Shown in pieces: positions 55,651 to 64,000 of a stretch of DNA of 64,000 nucleotides. Both the position numbers and the translations under genes were made by a program. The notes under the pieces were generated by a model. It made no database searches, had not been told where the DNA came from, and was given only the letters and a program-made list of their open reading frames with translations. Position 1 is the first letter of the stretch, and the number at the start of each line of letters is the position of its first letter. This stretch comes from an uncultured Pseudomonadota bacterium (GTDB lineage Bacteria > Pseudomonadota > Gammaproteobacteria > Burkholderiales > Rhodocyclaceae), in the NCBI GenBank assembly GCA_946479855.1, contig CAMLHL010000005.1, positions 6,168-70,167 of the forward strand. Direction: 5' to 3'.

Positions 55651-57126
55651 TTACAGCGTCTTCAAAAACTCGACCAGCGCGTCCTTCTCGCCGGCGCTCA
55701 GTGCCGTGCCGAATTCATGCCCCTGGTTGCCGCCGCCCTTGCTGGCGGTATCGAGCCGGGTGCCGATGCGCCGGGCCTCCGGGCCGTCGCTGACGAAGCC
55801 GACTTTCGCCTGGTCGTAAACGTCGTAGCCGCGCCAGAAGACCTTGGGCCGCTTGGCCGCCGGTTCGAGCAGGTCGCGCAGGGTCGGCACCGAGCCGTTG
55901 TGCAGATAGGGCGCCTTCAGCCAGATGCCGTCGAGGAAGGCGGCGACATAGCCGGTCAGGTTTTCCTCGACCAGGCCCTTGCGTTCCAGGCCCATCTCCT
56001 TGACCACCTGGTTGGCCTTGATCGCAGCGCCCTTGTTCCACGAGTCGAGCCGGCCGCGGTCGGTGCCGACGGCGGCCAGCGGCAGCGGCGTGCCGGTCTT
56101 GTCGCTGGCGTGGCAACTGGCGCAGTGGGCGTCGAACAACGGCTTGCCGGCAGCCGCCCTGGCCGGGTCGATGGCGAAGGGGTATTTCGGCGGCGGCAGT
56201 TCGGACAGGTAGTCCTTCAGCCATTTGACCTGGCCGAGGAATTCTTCCTTGTGCTTGGGCGGGGCGCCGAGCAGGCCGAGCGCCGAATCCATGATCACCG
56301 AATAGGGATCGTGGCTGTCGCCGGCGTAGTTCATCCGGTGGCCCTTGTCCCAGACGTATTTTTTCAGGTTCCACACCGAGGGCATGTCGGTCGGACCGAA
56401 AGTGTCATCCATCGGCGCCTTGATCATGAAGTACTTGGTCAGGTTCATCGCATCGTCGCGGCCGCGGCCCCAGTCCGGAAAATCGTGGCGGTAGATCCAG
56501 GCGAACTGGGCCTCGCGTTCGAGCAGGCGCTGTTTGGTGATCGGGATGATCAGGAAGCGGTAGAGCAGGCGGTCGATCAGGTCGAGGTCGGTGACGCGGT
56601 TGATCTCGGCCATCAGGATGTCGGCGTTGAAGCGCGGGTCCTTGGCGCAGTCGATCAGGTAGCGGAAGAAGCCCTCGACGTTGGTGGTGTGCGCCGGGCC
56701 GCCGACGACAAAAACCGGGTTGCTGTCCGCGCGCTCGCGGTAGGTGGTGGTGTGGCAGACGGCGCAGTTGTTGGCGACGCGGGCGAAGCCGATGGTCTTC
56801 TGGGTGAAGCCGACCGGCAGTTCCTGGCCCTGTTCCCACGGCACGCCGAGCGCCGCGTAGCCGCCGGGGATGATCTTGCCGTCCTGGGTCAGCTTTTCCG
56901 GGAAGACGCGCGGCAGCACGTAGAAAATCCAGTAGGGGATGCCGGCGTCGAATTCGGCGCCGATCGAGCCGTACTTGAAGCGCATTTCCGGCGTCGCGGT
57001 GACCCAGTCGGGCTGCGGATGCTCGCGGAAGCCGCGGTCGTAGCCGATCATCGCGCCGATGATGGCGAGCACCAGCAGGGCGAGGCCGATGGCCTTGAAG
57101 CAGGTCTTGCAGGAACAGTGGCTCAT
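55651..57126 (-). CDS. Membrane-anchored dihaem cytochrome c, RoxA-like, paralogue B
   Basis: A 491-residue protein. After a Cys-rich start (CSCKTC), one N-terminal hydrophobic helix (12-28) anchors it, with the rest periplasmic. Haem motifs are CAVCH (121-125) and CASCH (335-339). APYLHNGSVPTLRDLLEPA and the GTDRGRLDSWN segment match the branch of dihaem cytochromes that includes rubber oxygenase RoxA. The end LSAGEKDALVEFLKTL recurs in its neighbours. It is a tandem paralogue of the gene 12 bases upstream. Substrate unknown; oxygenase, peroxidase and electron-carrier roles are all possible. Confidence 0.83.
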   Translation of the reverse strand: MSHCSCKTCFKAIGLALLVLAIIGAMIGYDRGFREHPQPDWVTATPEMRFKYGSIGAEFDAGIPYWIFYVLPRVFPEKLTQDGKIIPGGYAALGVPWEQGQELPVGFTQKTIGFARVANNCAVCHTTTYRERADSNPVFVVGGPAHTTNVEGFFRYLIDCAKDPRFNADILMAEINRVTDLDLIDRLLYRFLIIPITKQRLLEREAQFAWIYRHDFPDWGRGRDDAMNLTKYFMIKAPMDDTFGPTDMPSVWNLKKYVWDKGHRMNYAGDSHDPYSVIMDSALGLLGAPPKHKEEFLGQVKWLKDYLSELPPPKYPFAIDPARAAAGKPLFDAHCASCHASDKTGTPLPLAAVGTDRGRLDSWNKGAAIKANQVVKEMGLERKGLVEENLTGYVAAFLDGIWLKAPYLHNGSVPTLRDLLEPAAKRPKVFWRGYDVYDQAKVGFVSDGPEARRIGTRLDTASKGGGNQGHEFGTALSAGEKDALVEFLKTL

Positions 57127-57137
57127 GATGGTGCCCC

Positions 57138-58655
57138 TCAGAAGGTTTTCAGGAACTCGACCAGCGCCGTCTTCTCGGCGGGGCTCAGCTCGGTGCCGTA
57201 GGCCTTGCCCTCGTGGCCGCCGTTGCCGTTGCCGGGCAGGGCGGTGTCGAGGCGGAAGAATTTCTGGCCGGCGGCTTCGGCCACGCTGGAAACGAAGCCG
57301 ACCTTGACCGGGTCGTAAATGTCGTTGCCGCGATAGAAGGCCTTGGGCCGTTTGGCGGCCGGTTCGAGCAGGTCGCGCAGGCTGGGCACCGAGCCGTTGT
57401 GCAGGTAGGGGGCGCGCAGCCAGAGGCCGTCGAGCGGCATGTTGGCGTAGCCGTGGGTCTTCTGGAAATGCGTGAAGCGCCACGGGTAGCCGGCGTACAG
57501 CGTCGCCTGGTTGACCGCCAGCGTTTCGGTGTAGGAGTCGAGCCGGCGGCGGTCGGTGCCGATGCTGGCCAGCGGCTCGACGGTGCCGACATATTCGCCG
57601 CTGAAATCGCTGCCCGAGGCGCCGTGGCAGGCGGCGCAGTATTTCTGGTAAAGCGGGGCGCCTTGGGCGGCGAGGCTACGGTCGACCGGGAAAAAGTCGC
57701 TAAAACGCGGCGGCTCGGCATCCATGATCCACGCCTCGACGCGCTTGATGCGGGCGAGGTCGATGGTCGGCGGCGTCGTGCCGGTACCGAAGGCGGCGCT
57801 CTTGTTGCGTTCCTCGACGGTGGTGTTGTTGCCGTCCCAGTGCAGCTGCATCTCCTTCGGCTCCTTGCGCTGGCGCTGCCGCCAGATCGACGGGAAATCG
57901 GCCGGCGCGTCGAATTCCTTCGGGTCGAGGTGGCTCATCGGGAAATTGAAGATGACCTTGGCCGAATTGAAGGTATCGACCCGCCCCGGCCCCCACTCGT
58001 GCTGCTTGAACACCCAGTCGAAACGCCCGGCCAGGGCCAGCACCCGGTCGCGCATGATGGCGATGGCGATCGGGTAGACCAGATAGCGGTCGAGCAGGTC
58101 GAGTTGGGCGCCCTGGCGCTCGATTTCCGGCAGGATGTATTCCTTCGAGAACTTCGGGTCGGCGGCGCAGCGGAAGAAGAATTCCTCGAAACCCTTCATG
58201 TTGAAGGTCGCGGCCGGCATGCCCAGGACGATGGTCGGCGCCTTGTCGGCCGCGGTGCGCACCGTGCTGACATGGCAGACGGCGCAATTGACGAACACGC
58301 GGTCGATGCCCTGGAAGCGGCGCTTGGAAGTGCCGACCGGCACGTCGCGCTCGCTGCCGTCGGGGTTCTTCTCGTAGATCATGCCCAGCGACTGGTAGCC
58401 CTTGCCCGGCAGGTATTGCGGGCAGACTTCGGGCAGTGCGCGCCAGATCCAGTAGGGAAAGCCCATTTCGTGCTCGCCGCCGGTCGAGCCGTACTTGAAG
58501 TGCTCGGTCGGGCTGGCGTAATCGACCGGCAGGTCGTCGCCGAAGCGCCGGGCGAGAATCAGCGCGATGAACAGCGGTAGGCCGACGGTGACGATGAAGA
58601 GCATCACGAAACGCCGTTTCCACGGGCTGGGGGCGCTGGGCAGGTCGTCGTTCAT
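57138..58655 (-). CDS. Membrane-anchored dihaem cytochrome c, RoxA-like, paralogue A
   Basis: A 505-residue protein with one N-terminal membrane helix (about 15-35). Haem motifs are CAVCH (124-128) and CAACH (340-344). Between them lie FPSIWRQ and LHWDGNNTTVEERN, typical of RoxA-like proteins; near the end is RAPYLHNGSVPSLRDLLEP. It shares overall layout and most C-terminal motifs with paralogue B but differs in the central section, where B lacks the HWDGNN segment. Third gene from the cluster's 5' side as visible. Probably periplasmic-facing; substrate unknown. Confidence 0.84.
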   Translation of the reverse strand: MNDDLPSAPSPWKRRFVMLFIVTVGLPLFIALILARRFGDDLPVDYASPTEHFKYGSTGGEHEMGFPYWIWRALPEVCPQYLPGKGYQSLGMIYEKNPDGSERDVPVGTSKRRFQGIDRVFVNCAVCHVSTVRTAADKAPTIVLGMPAATFNMKGFEEFFFRCAADPKFSKEYILPEIERQGAQLDLLDRYLVYPIAIAIMRDRVLALAGRFDWVFKQHEWGPGRVDTFNSAKVIFNFPMSHLDPKEFDAPADFPSIWRQRQRKEPKEMQLHWDGNNTTVEERNKSAAFGTGTTPPTIDLARIKRVEAWIMDAEPPRFSDFFPVDRSLAAQGAPLYQKYCAACHGASGSDFSGEYVGTVEPLASIGTDRRRLDSYTETLAVNQATLYAGYPWRFTHFQKTHGYANMPLDGLWLRAPYLHNGSVPSLRDLLEPAAKRPKAFYRGNDIYDPVKVGFVSSVAEAAGQKFFRLDTALPGNGNGGHEGKAYGTELSPAEKTALVEFLKTF

Positions 58656-58681
58656 GGTCTTCCCCTCGTTTGGTCGGTTCG

Positions 58682-60817
58682 TTACGGTGGCGGCAGGCAG
58701 GGGCGCAGGGCTTCGTAGCCGGCGGCAAGCATGCTTGAGAGTTCCGGCGGCTGACCAGTTTCGGCTCGCAGCCAGCTTTCGACTCGGCTGAGGAGGGCGG
58801 CCCGGGCCGGGCTGTTGCGCCAGCCGGCCGGATCAGTGCCGAAGGCGGGGAGCAGGCTTTGCGGCGGCATCGGCGTCTTTTCCCGTTGGGCCGGGTCGAG
58901 GTCGGCCATGGCCAGGCGGACATAGAGGCGCGGTGCGCAGTGGCGCAGCCGGGCTTCCACCTCGGCCGGGCTGCCGTGCAGGAAATTGGGCGGGAAGGTT
59001 TCGGCTGTCCGGTGGCAGGTGGCGCAATAGGGATGGAAAGCCTCGATGCTGGCATTGCTGCTGGCTGCGACAGCTTGTCCGGGCTCGGCGGCCGGCACTT
59101 CCAAGGTTGGTTCCGGCAATTCCCGGGCGGCCTGACAGCAAGCCGGGACAACCGGCGCGCCCAGAGCTGCCGCCAGTGCCGCGAAGAGACTTTCCCGGGG
59201 GAAGGGGATGGGTCCGAAGAGGTCGGCCGCGCTCGGGCCGACGCTCAGATCGGCGACTGCCTGCCGCAGGGGGATGGATTCCCGGCGGATGGAAATCACG
59301 GCCTGCCCGGACCCGCCGCCGCTGCCGCGCAGCTCGATGCCGACGATGGCGTCGCCCTGGGCGGTGCGTGGGGGAAGACCGGCCAGCCGGGGGAGCAGGC
59401 GGACGGTTTCGCTGGCGCTCCGGCCCGAGACGAGCAGTTGCACACTGTTGATGGCTGTGCCGTCGGGCAGGCTCAGGCGCTGCAATTGGCCGCCACTCGG
59501 CCGGCCGGCACGAACTTCGAGGCTGCCTTCGAGGTGGCTGCCAGCCCCGCTGCAGCGCACCGACCAGCGTGAAGCAAGCGGGTTGGGGGTGATACGGCAG
59601 GGCAGCCTTTGCGTGCTCACCGCTACCGCGTCGCGCCGGGCAAGGGCAGCTTCCAGGCGTCGGATGTCGGAGGCAGCGACGAATTCAGCCAGGCCCTTGA
59701 TCAACTGGCCGAGGGCATCCGGATCGTCGGGGTGCCAAATTTCGCGTGGCGGGCGCGGCAGCAGCGGCTCGAAGGCGGCCGGCACGTGGGAGGCGGCGAT
59801 CCGGGCCGCCGGATCGGCCGGCCAGGTCGCGTAGCTCTGAAGCGGGTTGCGGTTGGGCAGGTCGGGGTTGCCGACGGCCAAGCCATCCGGCCAGCGGCGG
59901 CGTGCTTCGCTCTTCAGCGGTGTCGTCACGGATTGCTCGAACGCCGGGTCGGGGAGGTTGCTCTGGCCATTGGAGAGGGCGTGTTGCAGTGCGGCGGTGA
60001 ACAGGCCGGCCCGGCAGCGCCGGGCCGCCGGCGTATCGTCGCCACAGCCTTCACGCCACAGGCGCTGGGTCAGGGCGAAGCGGTTGGCCCGCTCGGTGGC
60101 GATGTCGATGGCGTAGGGAATGTCCACGCCACGGTCCGGCGGGATGCCGTAGAAGGCCTTGCCAGTGGCGGCAAGCTGGGCGGCGATGCGGGGATTGGCG
60201 TTGGTCTCGTCCCACAGGGCGCGGGAAAAGATCGGCGCACCGTTCTGGTGACAGGCAAAGCACAGGGTCCGCGGCGCATAGGCGATGCGTGGCTGGCCGC
60301 CGGCCCGGTAGTCCTTGACCAGCTGGAATTCGAAGCGGCCGGCGCTCTCGTTGTAGCTGATCACTTCGAGTACCGCCGATTTTTCCTGGTAGCCGATGTA
60401 GAGGCGGTCCTTGAGCAGCGGGGTGCCGGGCAGCGGCGGGCTGTCCACGGCGACGACGACGCGCGGGTAGGCAAAATAGTCGGGGGCGGCGGCGGTCCGC
60501 TGCAGCGAGCGCCCCAGCGGAATCAGCACTCGCTTGGCCGGTGGTAGCGGGCTGGCGGGATCGCGCTCCAGCAGGCTGTCGAGCCGGGAGAGCAGGGCGG
60601 CAAAGGGGAACGGCAGGGCGATTTCGGCCCGGCCGTTACGGTTGACCGCAAAGGTCCGGTCGAACAGCGAGCGGCCGACGGGCGGCAGGTTGTCGCCGGG
60701 CGCAGCCGGGTCGACGACCCAGGCCGCGGGAGGCGGTTCAGCACCGGCCGGCATCGCGGTCCCGGCGAGCATGGCGAGTGCCAGCAGCGTCGCCGGGAGG
60801 GCCGTGCGCGGGATCAT
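58682..60817 (-). CDS. Secreted 711-residue dihaem protein of unknown family
   Basis: A signal peptide covers 1-26 (AMPAGA). Haem motif CFACH is at 186-190 in a segment LCFACHQNGAPIFSRALWDE, and CATCH is at 598-602. The 400 residues between them show no motif I know; several Cys (258, 268, 407, 422, 560-561) are present. The ATG at 60817 has GGAGG four bases away, which decides the start over a longer frame. It follows the lipoprotein gene by 29 bases and precedes the RoxA-like pair, so it is part of the same operon. Role unknown. Confidence 0.78.
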   Translation of the reverse strand: MIPRTALPATLLALAMLAGTAMPAGAEPPPAAWVVDPAAPGDNLPPVGRSLFDRTFAVNRNGRAEIALPFPFAALLSRLDSLLERDPASPLPPAKRVLIPLGRSLQRTAAAPDYFAYPRVVVAVDSPPLPGTPLLKDRLYIGYQEKSAVLEVISYNESAGRFEFQLVKDYRAGGQPRIAYAPRTLCFACHQNGAPIFSRALWDETNANPRIAAQLAATGKAFYGIPPDRGVDIPYAIDIATERANRFALTQRLWREGCGDDTPAARRCRAGLFTAALQHALSNGQSNLPDPAFEQSVTTPLKSEARRRWPDGLAVGNPDLPNRNPLQSYATWPADPAARIAASHVPAAFEPLLPRPPREIWHPDDPDALGQLIKGLAEFVAASDIRRLEAALARRDAVAVSTQRLPCRITPNPLASRWSVRCSGAGSHLEGSLEVRAGRPSGGQLQRLSLPDGTAINSVQLLVSGRSASETVRLLPRLAGLPPRTAQGDAIVGIELRGSGGGSGQAVISIRRESIPLRQAVADLSVGPSAADLFGPIPFPRESLFAALAAALGAPVVPACCQAARELPEPTLEVPAAEPGQAVAASSNASIEAFHPYCATCHRTAETFPPNFLHGSPAEVEARLRHCAPRLYVRLAMADLDPAQREKTPMPPQSLLPAFGTDPAGWRNSPARAALLSRVESWLRAETGQPPELSSMLAAGYEALRPCLPPP

Positions 60818-60846
60818 TTTCCGCCTCCACGCCGGGTTCCAGCCGC

Positions 60847-61722
60847 TCAGGGTTTGGCCGTGGCGACCGTGCGGACCTGGGTGCCGGGCCAGCAGTCTTC
60901 CTGCACCTGGCCGGTCTTGGCGAACTGATCGCGCAGGCGTTCGTCGGTGGCCTTGTCGTAGAGCGTGAAATTCAACGCAAAACCGCGGTCGAGATAGGCG
61001 CGGCCGAGATAGAGGCCGGGCCGGATCATGCGGATCTCGTCGCGCACCTTGAGGCCGCGGCGGCCGGCGAGGTAGTCGGGGTTCTCCTGGTAGCCGGGGA
61101 TTTCGTCGGTGAAGAAATAGTCGATGATGATCGATTCGCGACGGGCGTCGAGCAGGCTCTGGCCGCAATACAGCTTGGCCGGGAAGAGCAGCCAGGTTTC
61201 CTTGCCGCCGTAGCTCATCTTCTTCGGCTCGCCTTCGACCAGGCCGATCTTCTTGAGCACCGAGAGGTCCTCGATGCGGTTCCTGAGCACCCGTTCGTCG
61301 CGGAAAAAGACCTTGCCCCGCCACAGCGCTTCACCGATGTCCTCGATGACCAAGCCCTTGAGATGCAGCGCGGTGCCGGTGAAGCCGCCGACGATTTCGG
61401 AGAGCCGGAACTTGCCGCTGCCGCCGCGCGGCAGCAGGATGCGGCCGTCGAAGGCGCCGTCGGGAATCGGGCCGGCCGGGAGGCGGGCGTAGATCTGGTC
61501 GAGCTGTTCCTGGTCGAGGCTGGCCAGGTAGTCGGGAGTGACCTTGAGCAGCTCGGCCGGGGCGATCGGGTATTTGTAGTCGACCTGGGCGAGGTCCAGC
61601 TTCGAATGGTAGTTCTTGTCGTAGGGCGCGAAAGCGATGCTCGGCGGCTCCGGCTTGCCACAGCCGGCCAGAATGACGAGCGCCGCCATGGCGCCCAGGG
61701 TACAGGTACGGACGGTGGCCAT
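60847..61722 (-). CDS. Lipoprotein of unknown function in the cytochrome cluster
   Basis: A 291-residue protein with lipobox LAGC (Cys21) and no CxxCH, the only visible cluster member without haem. The mature part is rich in Lys, Asp and aromatic residues with few features; three later Cys are present (one in KLYCGQ, one near the end in EDCWPG). The ATG at 61722 is preceded by GGGGGAG. It starts 14 bases after the upstream cytochrome's stop. It may tether or assemble the cytochromes at a membrane. Confidence 0.75.
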   Translation of the reverse strand: MATVRTCTLGAMAALVILAGCGKPEPPSIAFAPYDKNYHSKLDLAQVDYKYPIAPAELLKVTPDYLASLDQEQLDQIYARLPAGPIPDGAFDGRILLPRGGSGKFRLSEIVGGFTGTALHLKGLVIEDIGEALWRGKVFFRDERVLRNRIEDLSVLKKIGLVEGEPKKMSYGGKETWLLFPAKLYCGQSLLDARRESIIIDYFFTDEIPGYQENPDYLAGRRGLKVRDEIRMIRPGLYLGRAYLDRGFALNFTLYDKATDERLRDQFAKTGQVQEDCWPGTQVRTVATAKP

Positions 61723-61736
61723 GATCTCCCCCTTTC

Positions 61737-64000
61737 TCACAGCGTCGCCAGGAAGGCGGTCAGTGCCTTCTTGTCGGCTTCGGAGAGGTCCTCGCCGAAG
61801 CGGTGGCCCCCGTTTTCGATTTCCTCGGTACAGGTCTCGTAGTTGGCGTTGATGAAGTTTCGTTTCTCGCGCAGGATGTCCACGAAGCGGGCCGGCTGCT
61901 TGAGGATATCGTCGGCCATCACCTGCAGCGGCGCGATCAGGTCCTTCTTGCCGGCGGCTTCGAGCTTGGCCGGGTCGCGCTTGGCGAGGAAGAGGTCGTC
62001 GATCAGCTGCTTGTGTTGCAGGCCGTTGAGGAAGCCGGTGCTGGTTCCCGTCGGGATCCTGACCTGGCCGAAACCGAACAGCGGCTTCTCGGTCTTGCCG
62101 TCGAGCGGCCGCAAGCCAACGTCGATCAGCAGGTCGGCGTTGGTCAGCGTGCGCTTGCTGCCGCGTTCCTTCGGATGCAGCAGTTCGTGCATCGAGCGCT
62201 TGTAGAGCTCGAAACGGCCTTCGACGCTGGGGTCGTAGCGCAGGCAGTCGGGCTGCGAGTCGAGCAGCTTGCCGTCCGGGCCGACATAGCGGGCACGATG
62301 GAAGTCGTTCTGCTTGTTGGCCGGCTTGCCGCAGATTTCCGGGCCGATGGCGTTGTTGTGCATGAACGGGGCGGTCGCCCAGACATTGACCAGCGAGACG
62401 TTGCGCATGTAGCCGCGGCCGCCGTCCTTCAGTTCGCCGCGTTCCGGAAGGTCGGCGACGACCGGCCGCTGGCGCAGGGTGTCGGAAGCGTATTCCATGT
62501 ACAGGTGGCCGGCCTGGTGGTTAGAGTGCAGCGAACGGCAGCGGAAGGTGCCGACTTCGGTGACCGGCGTGGACTGGTCGTTGCCGAGGAAATCGGCGCG
62601 TACCTGGCGCGGGTGCGCTTCGTTGGCGGCGGCGAAGTCGCGGTTCTTGAAGGCGCCGGCGGTGTTTTCCGGCAGGCTTGAATGGCAGCGCGCGCAATTG
62701 TCGGCGAACACCGCCTGGCCGCGGCCGACGGCGCCCTTGCCGAATTCCTTTTCCAGATCGGCGATCAAGTCGGGTTTTTCATACCTGACCTGGCGGACGT
62801 TGGCGCGGGCGGCCTGGAGGTCTTTCTGGTCGCTCTCGGCGGAGGCGAAGAAGTCGAGAATGTTCTGCAGGCGATCCTCGATGGCCCGGAAGTTGGGGCA
62901 ATCGCGGCGGCACTGGCCGATGTCGAACGACGTCTGGCCGAAGCCGCGCTGCTCGGGGTCGACCTGGCGCATGTCGGAGAGGTGATTGATCCAGCACTGT
63001 TCGGAGCAGGAGCCGATGTTGAAATAGACGCGCTGGATGGCTTCGAGGGCGCCGATCGAATCCTCGCCGCCTTTCAGGATGTGGTGGACGCCGGGCAGCA
63101 CGACTTTCTGGCCGCCGAGGAAGATTGTCGTGGTGTCGTCGCTACGCGTACTTTTCTGCCAGCACTTGCCTTGCCGGCCCGGTTCGCACCAGCACTTGGC
63201 CTCGTCCTTCTCGGCGCCGCAGGTGGCGGCCTTGCGCCACTTGGTGATCATTTCACCCTTGAATACCGGGCGCTGGGCAACGTTGATCAGGGCGTTGATA
63301 GTGCCCGGATTGTTGATCTGGTCGTGCGAGATCGCCGAGGTGTCGGTGACGCCGGGGCGGGCGTGGGCGAACATCTGGTATTCGAGGCTATGGATCGACA
63401 TGCCGGAGCCGAGCAGTTCGGACATCCGGGTGTACTGGTTGCCGATCAGGCCGACGATGTTTTCCCACTTGGGGTGGGCCGGATCGGCCGGCGGATTCGC
63501 CGGGTTGAAGGCGATATGGCAGGAGCCGCAGGAGGTGCCGATCAGGAAAGGCGGTTCGACCGAGGCGTCGGCCAGCTTGGAGACCCGCTGGTCGGATTCG
63601 ATGCCGGTCGCGGCGGCCTTGCTGGCATCGAAGCCCGCCCAGGTCGCCTTGCTGCCGTTCATGGCCCGCCACTTGGCGGCGTCGAAGCGCGGGTTGGGGA
63701 ACTTGCGGATGCCGAGGGCGCCGGTCGAGGTGCCGAACTTGAGATCGCAGGCGGAATGGCGCTGGTCGACCTTGCCGCCCTGGCTGTGCGGGTCGTCGGG
63801 GTCGAGCGCGGCATCCTTGAGGCCGCAGGCCGGGTCGATGTAGCCGGGCTTGCCGACGTATTTCAACAGCACGTCGTCACCCGGGCACCAATCGAAGCCG
63901 TAGGTCTCCTCGGCCGAGCGGGCCGGGCAGTCGGGGTCGCCGGGTTTGCAGCAGGCCGGGTCGTTGATGATGCCCCAGGCCCAGAAGCGGTCGTCGCGCT
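61737..64000 (-). CDS. Large dihaem cytochrome c (N-terminus beyond window edge)
   Basis: 753 residues are visible and the start lies outside. Haem motifs are CGSCH (visible residues 157-161) and CARCH (435-439). Extra Cys pairs (ACCKPGDPDC, CWCEPG, CSEQC and CRRDC) suggest disulfides, fitting a periplasmic or exported protein. HLYMEYASDTL and FMHNNAIGPEICG recall the haem-proximal loops of large dihaem oxidases. The end LSEADKKALTAFLATL resembles those of the two RoxA-like proteins. First visible gene of the cluster. Function unknown. Confidence 0.82.
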   Translation of the reverse strand, partial: RDDRFWAWGIINDPACCKPGDPDCPARSAEETYGFDWCPGDDVLLKYVGKPGYIDPACGLKDAALDPDDPHSQGGKVDQRHSACDLKFGTSTGALGIRKFPNPRFDAAKWRAMNGSKATWAGFDASKAAATGIESDQRVSKLADASVEPPFLIGTSCGSCHIAFNPANPPADPAHPKWENIVGLIGNQYTRMSELLGSGMSIHSLEYQMFAHARPGVTDTSAISHDQINNPGTINALINVAQRPVFKGEMITKWRKAATCGAEKDEAKCWCEPGRQGKCWQKSTRSDDTTTIFLGGQKVVLPGVHHILKGGEDSIGALEAIQRVYFNIGSCSEQCWINHLSDMRQVDPEQRGFGQTSFDIGQCRRDCPNFRAIEDRLQNILDFFASAESDQKDLQAARANVRQVRYEKPDLIADLEKEFGKGAVGRGQAVFADNCARCHSSLPENTAGAFKNRDFAAANEAHPRQVRADFLGNDQSTPVTEVGTFRCRSLHSNHQAGHLYMEYASDTLRQRPVVADLPERGELKDGGRGYMRNVSLVNVWATAPFMHNNAIGPEICGKPANKQNDFHRARYVGPDGKLLDSQPDCLRYDPSVEGRFELYKRSMHELLHPKERGSKRTLTNADLLIDVGLRPLDGKTEKPLFGFGQVRIPTGTSTGFLNGLQHKQLIDDLFLAKRDPAKLEAAGKKDLIAPLQVMADDILKQPARFVDILREKRNFINANYETCTEEIENGGHRFGEDLSEADKKALTAFLATL

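Noticed and set aside
55717..58580. Long plus-strand frames (494 and 455 residues) opposite the RoxA-like genes
   Set aside because: Val/Gly/Asp/Arg-rich composition is typical of reverse-complement shadows; the minus-strand frames have haem motifs, anchors and correct starts.

Overview
The window looks like a chromosomal segment of a high-GC betaproteobacterium, most likely in or near the Rhodocyclaceae (Dechloromonas/Azonexus type). This is inferred from gene content and order, not from a search. The supporting signs are the conserved block ndk-rlmN-pilW-rodZ-ispG-hisS-yfgM-bamB-der-hfq-hflXKC-hisZ-purA, a FixJ-type DctS/DctR pair beside both DctA and DctPQM, dense c-di-GMP signalling, hemerythrins and many c-type cytochromes. 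No insertion sequence, prophage, CRISPR array or rRNA operon is visible. No stretch longer than about 300 bases lacks a gene.

Layout. 1-4170: a multi-PAS hybrid histidine kinase (C-terminus off the window) behind a REC/HD-GYP regulator. 4291-6724: overlapping operon of an M48 protease, a small cytochrome c and rsgA, divergent from orn (6775). 7395-11194: a PMT-type glycosyltransferase, rpmE, rho and trxA, all on the minus strand. 11292-18667: a C4-dicarboxylate uptake locus in which a sensor kinase and FixJ-family regulator sit divergent from dctA, followed by a TRAP transporter dctPQM. A shared palindrome lies upstream of both transporters. 18769-34824: a long plus-strand housekeeping block (nucleotide metabolism, rRNA modification, pilus biogenesis, cell shape, isoprenoids, outer-membrane assembly, GTPases, Hfq and FtsH modulators) with many start/stop overlaps. 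34881-40671: a small secreted protein, two identical tRNA-Leu(CAG) genes, then rnr and rlmB with an HDOD protein and a cysteine-bearing hemerythrin between them. 40675-48866: two diguanylate cyclases, RarD and DUF599 membrane proteins, small unknown proteins, an operon of response regulator, M17 aminopeptidase and DUF1415, and a DUF4124 protein preceded by a small frameshifted gene. 49159-51368: cysDN for sulfate activation. 51574-55510: sodC, a bacteriohemerythrin and a NIT-PAS-GGDEF-EAL protein whose GGDEF site is degenerate. 55651-64000: a five-gene minus-strand cluster, cut by the window edge, with four multi-haem (two CxxCH each) proteins and one haem-free lipoprotein.

The most unusual part is this terminal cytochrome cluster. 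Two tandem membrane-anchored paralogues resemble the RoxA-like branch of dihaem cytochromes. They are encoded with a secreted 711-residue dihaem protein, a lipoprotein and a large dihaem protein. Together they could form a periplasmic or cell-surface oxidation or electron-transfer system, whose substrate cannot be read from the sequence. The second theme is the dicarboxylate locus with its candidate DctR operators. The third is the number of c-di-GMP proteins (one HD-GYP, three GGDEF, one of them with EAL), several combined with PAS, NIT or nearby hemerythrin oxygen/redox sensors.
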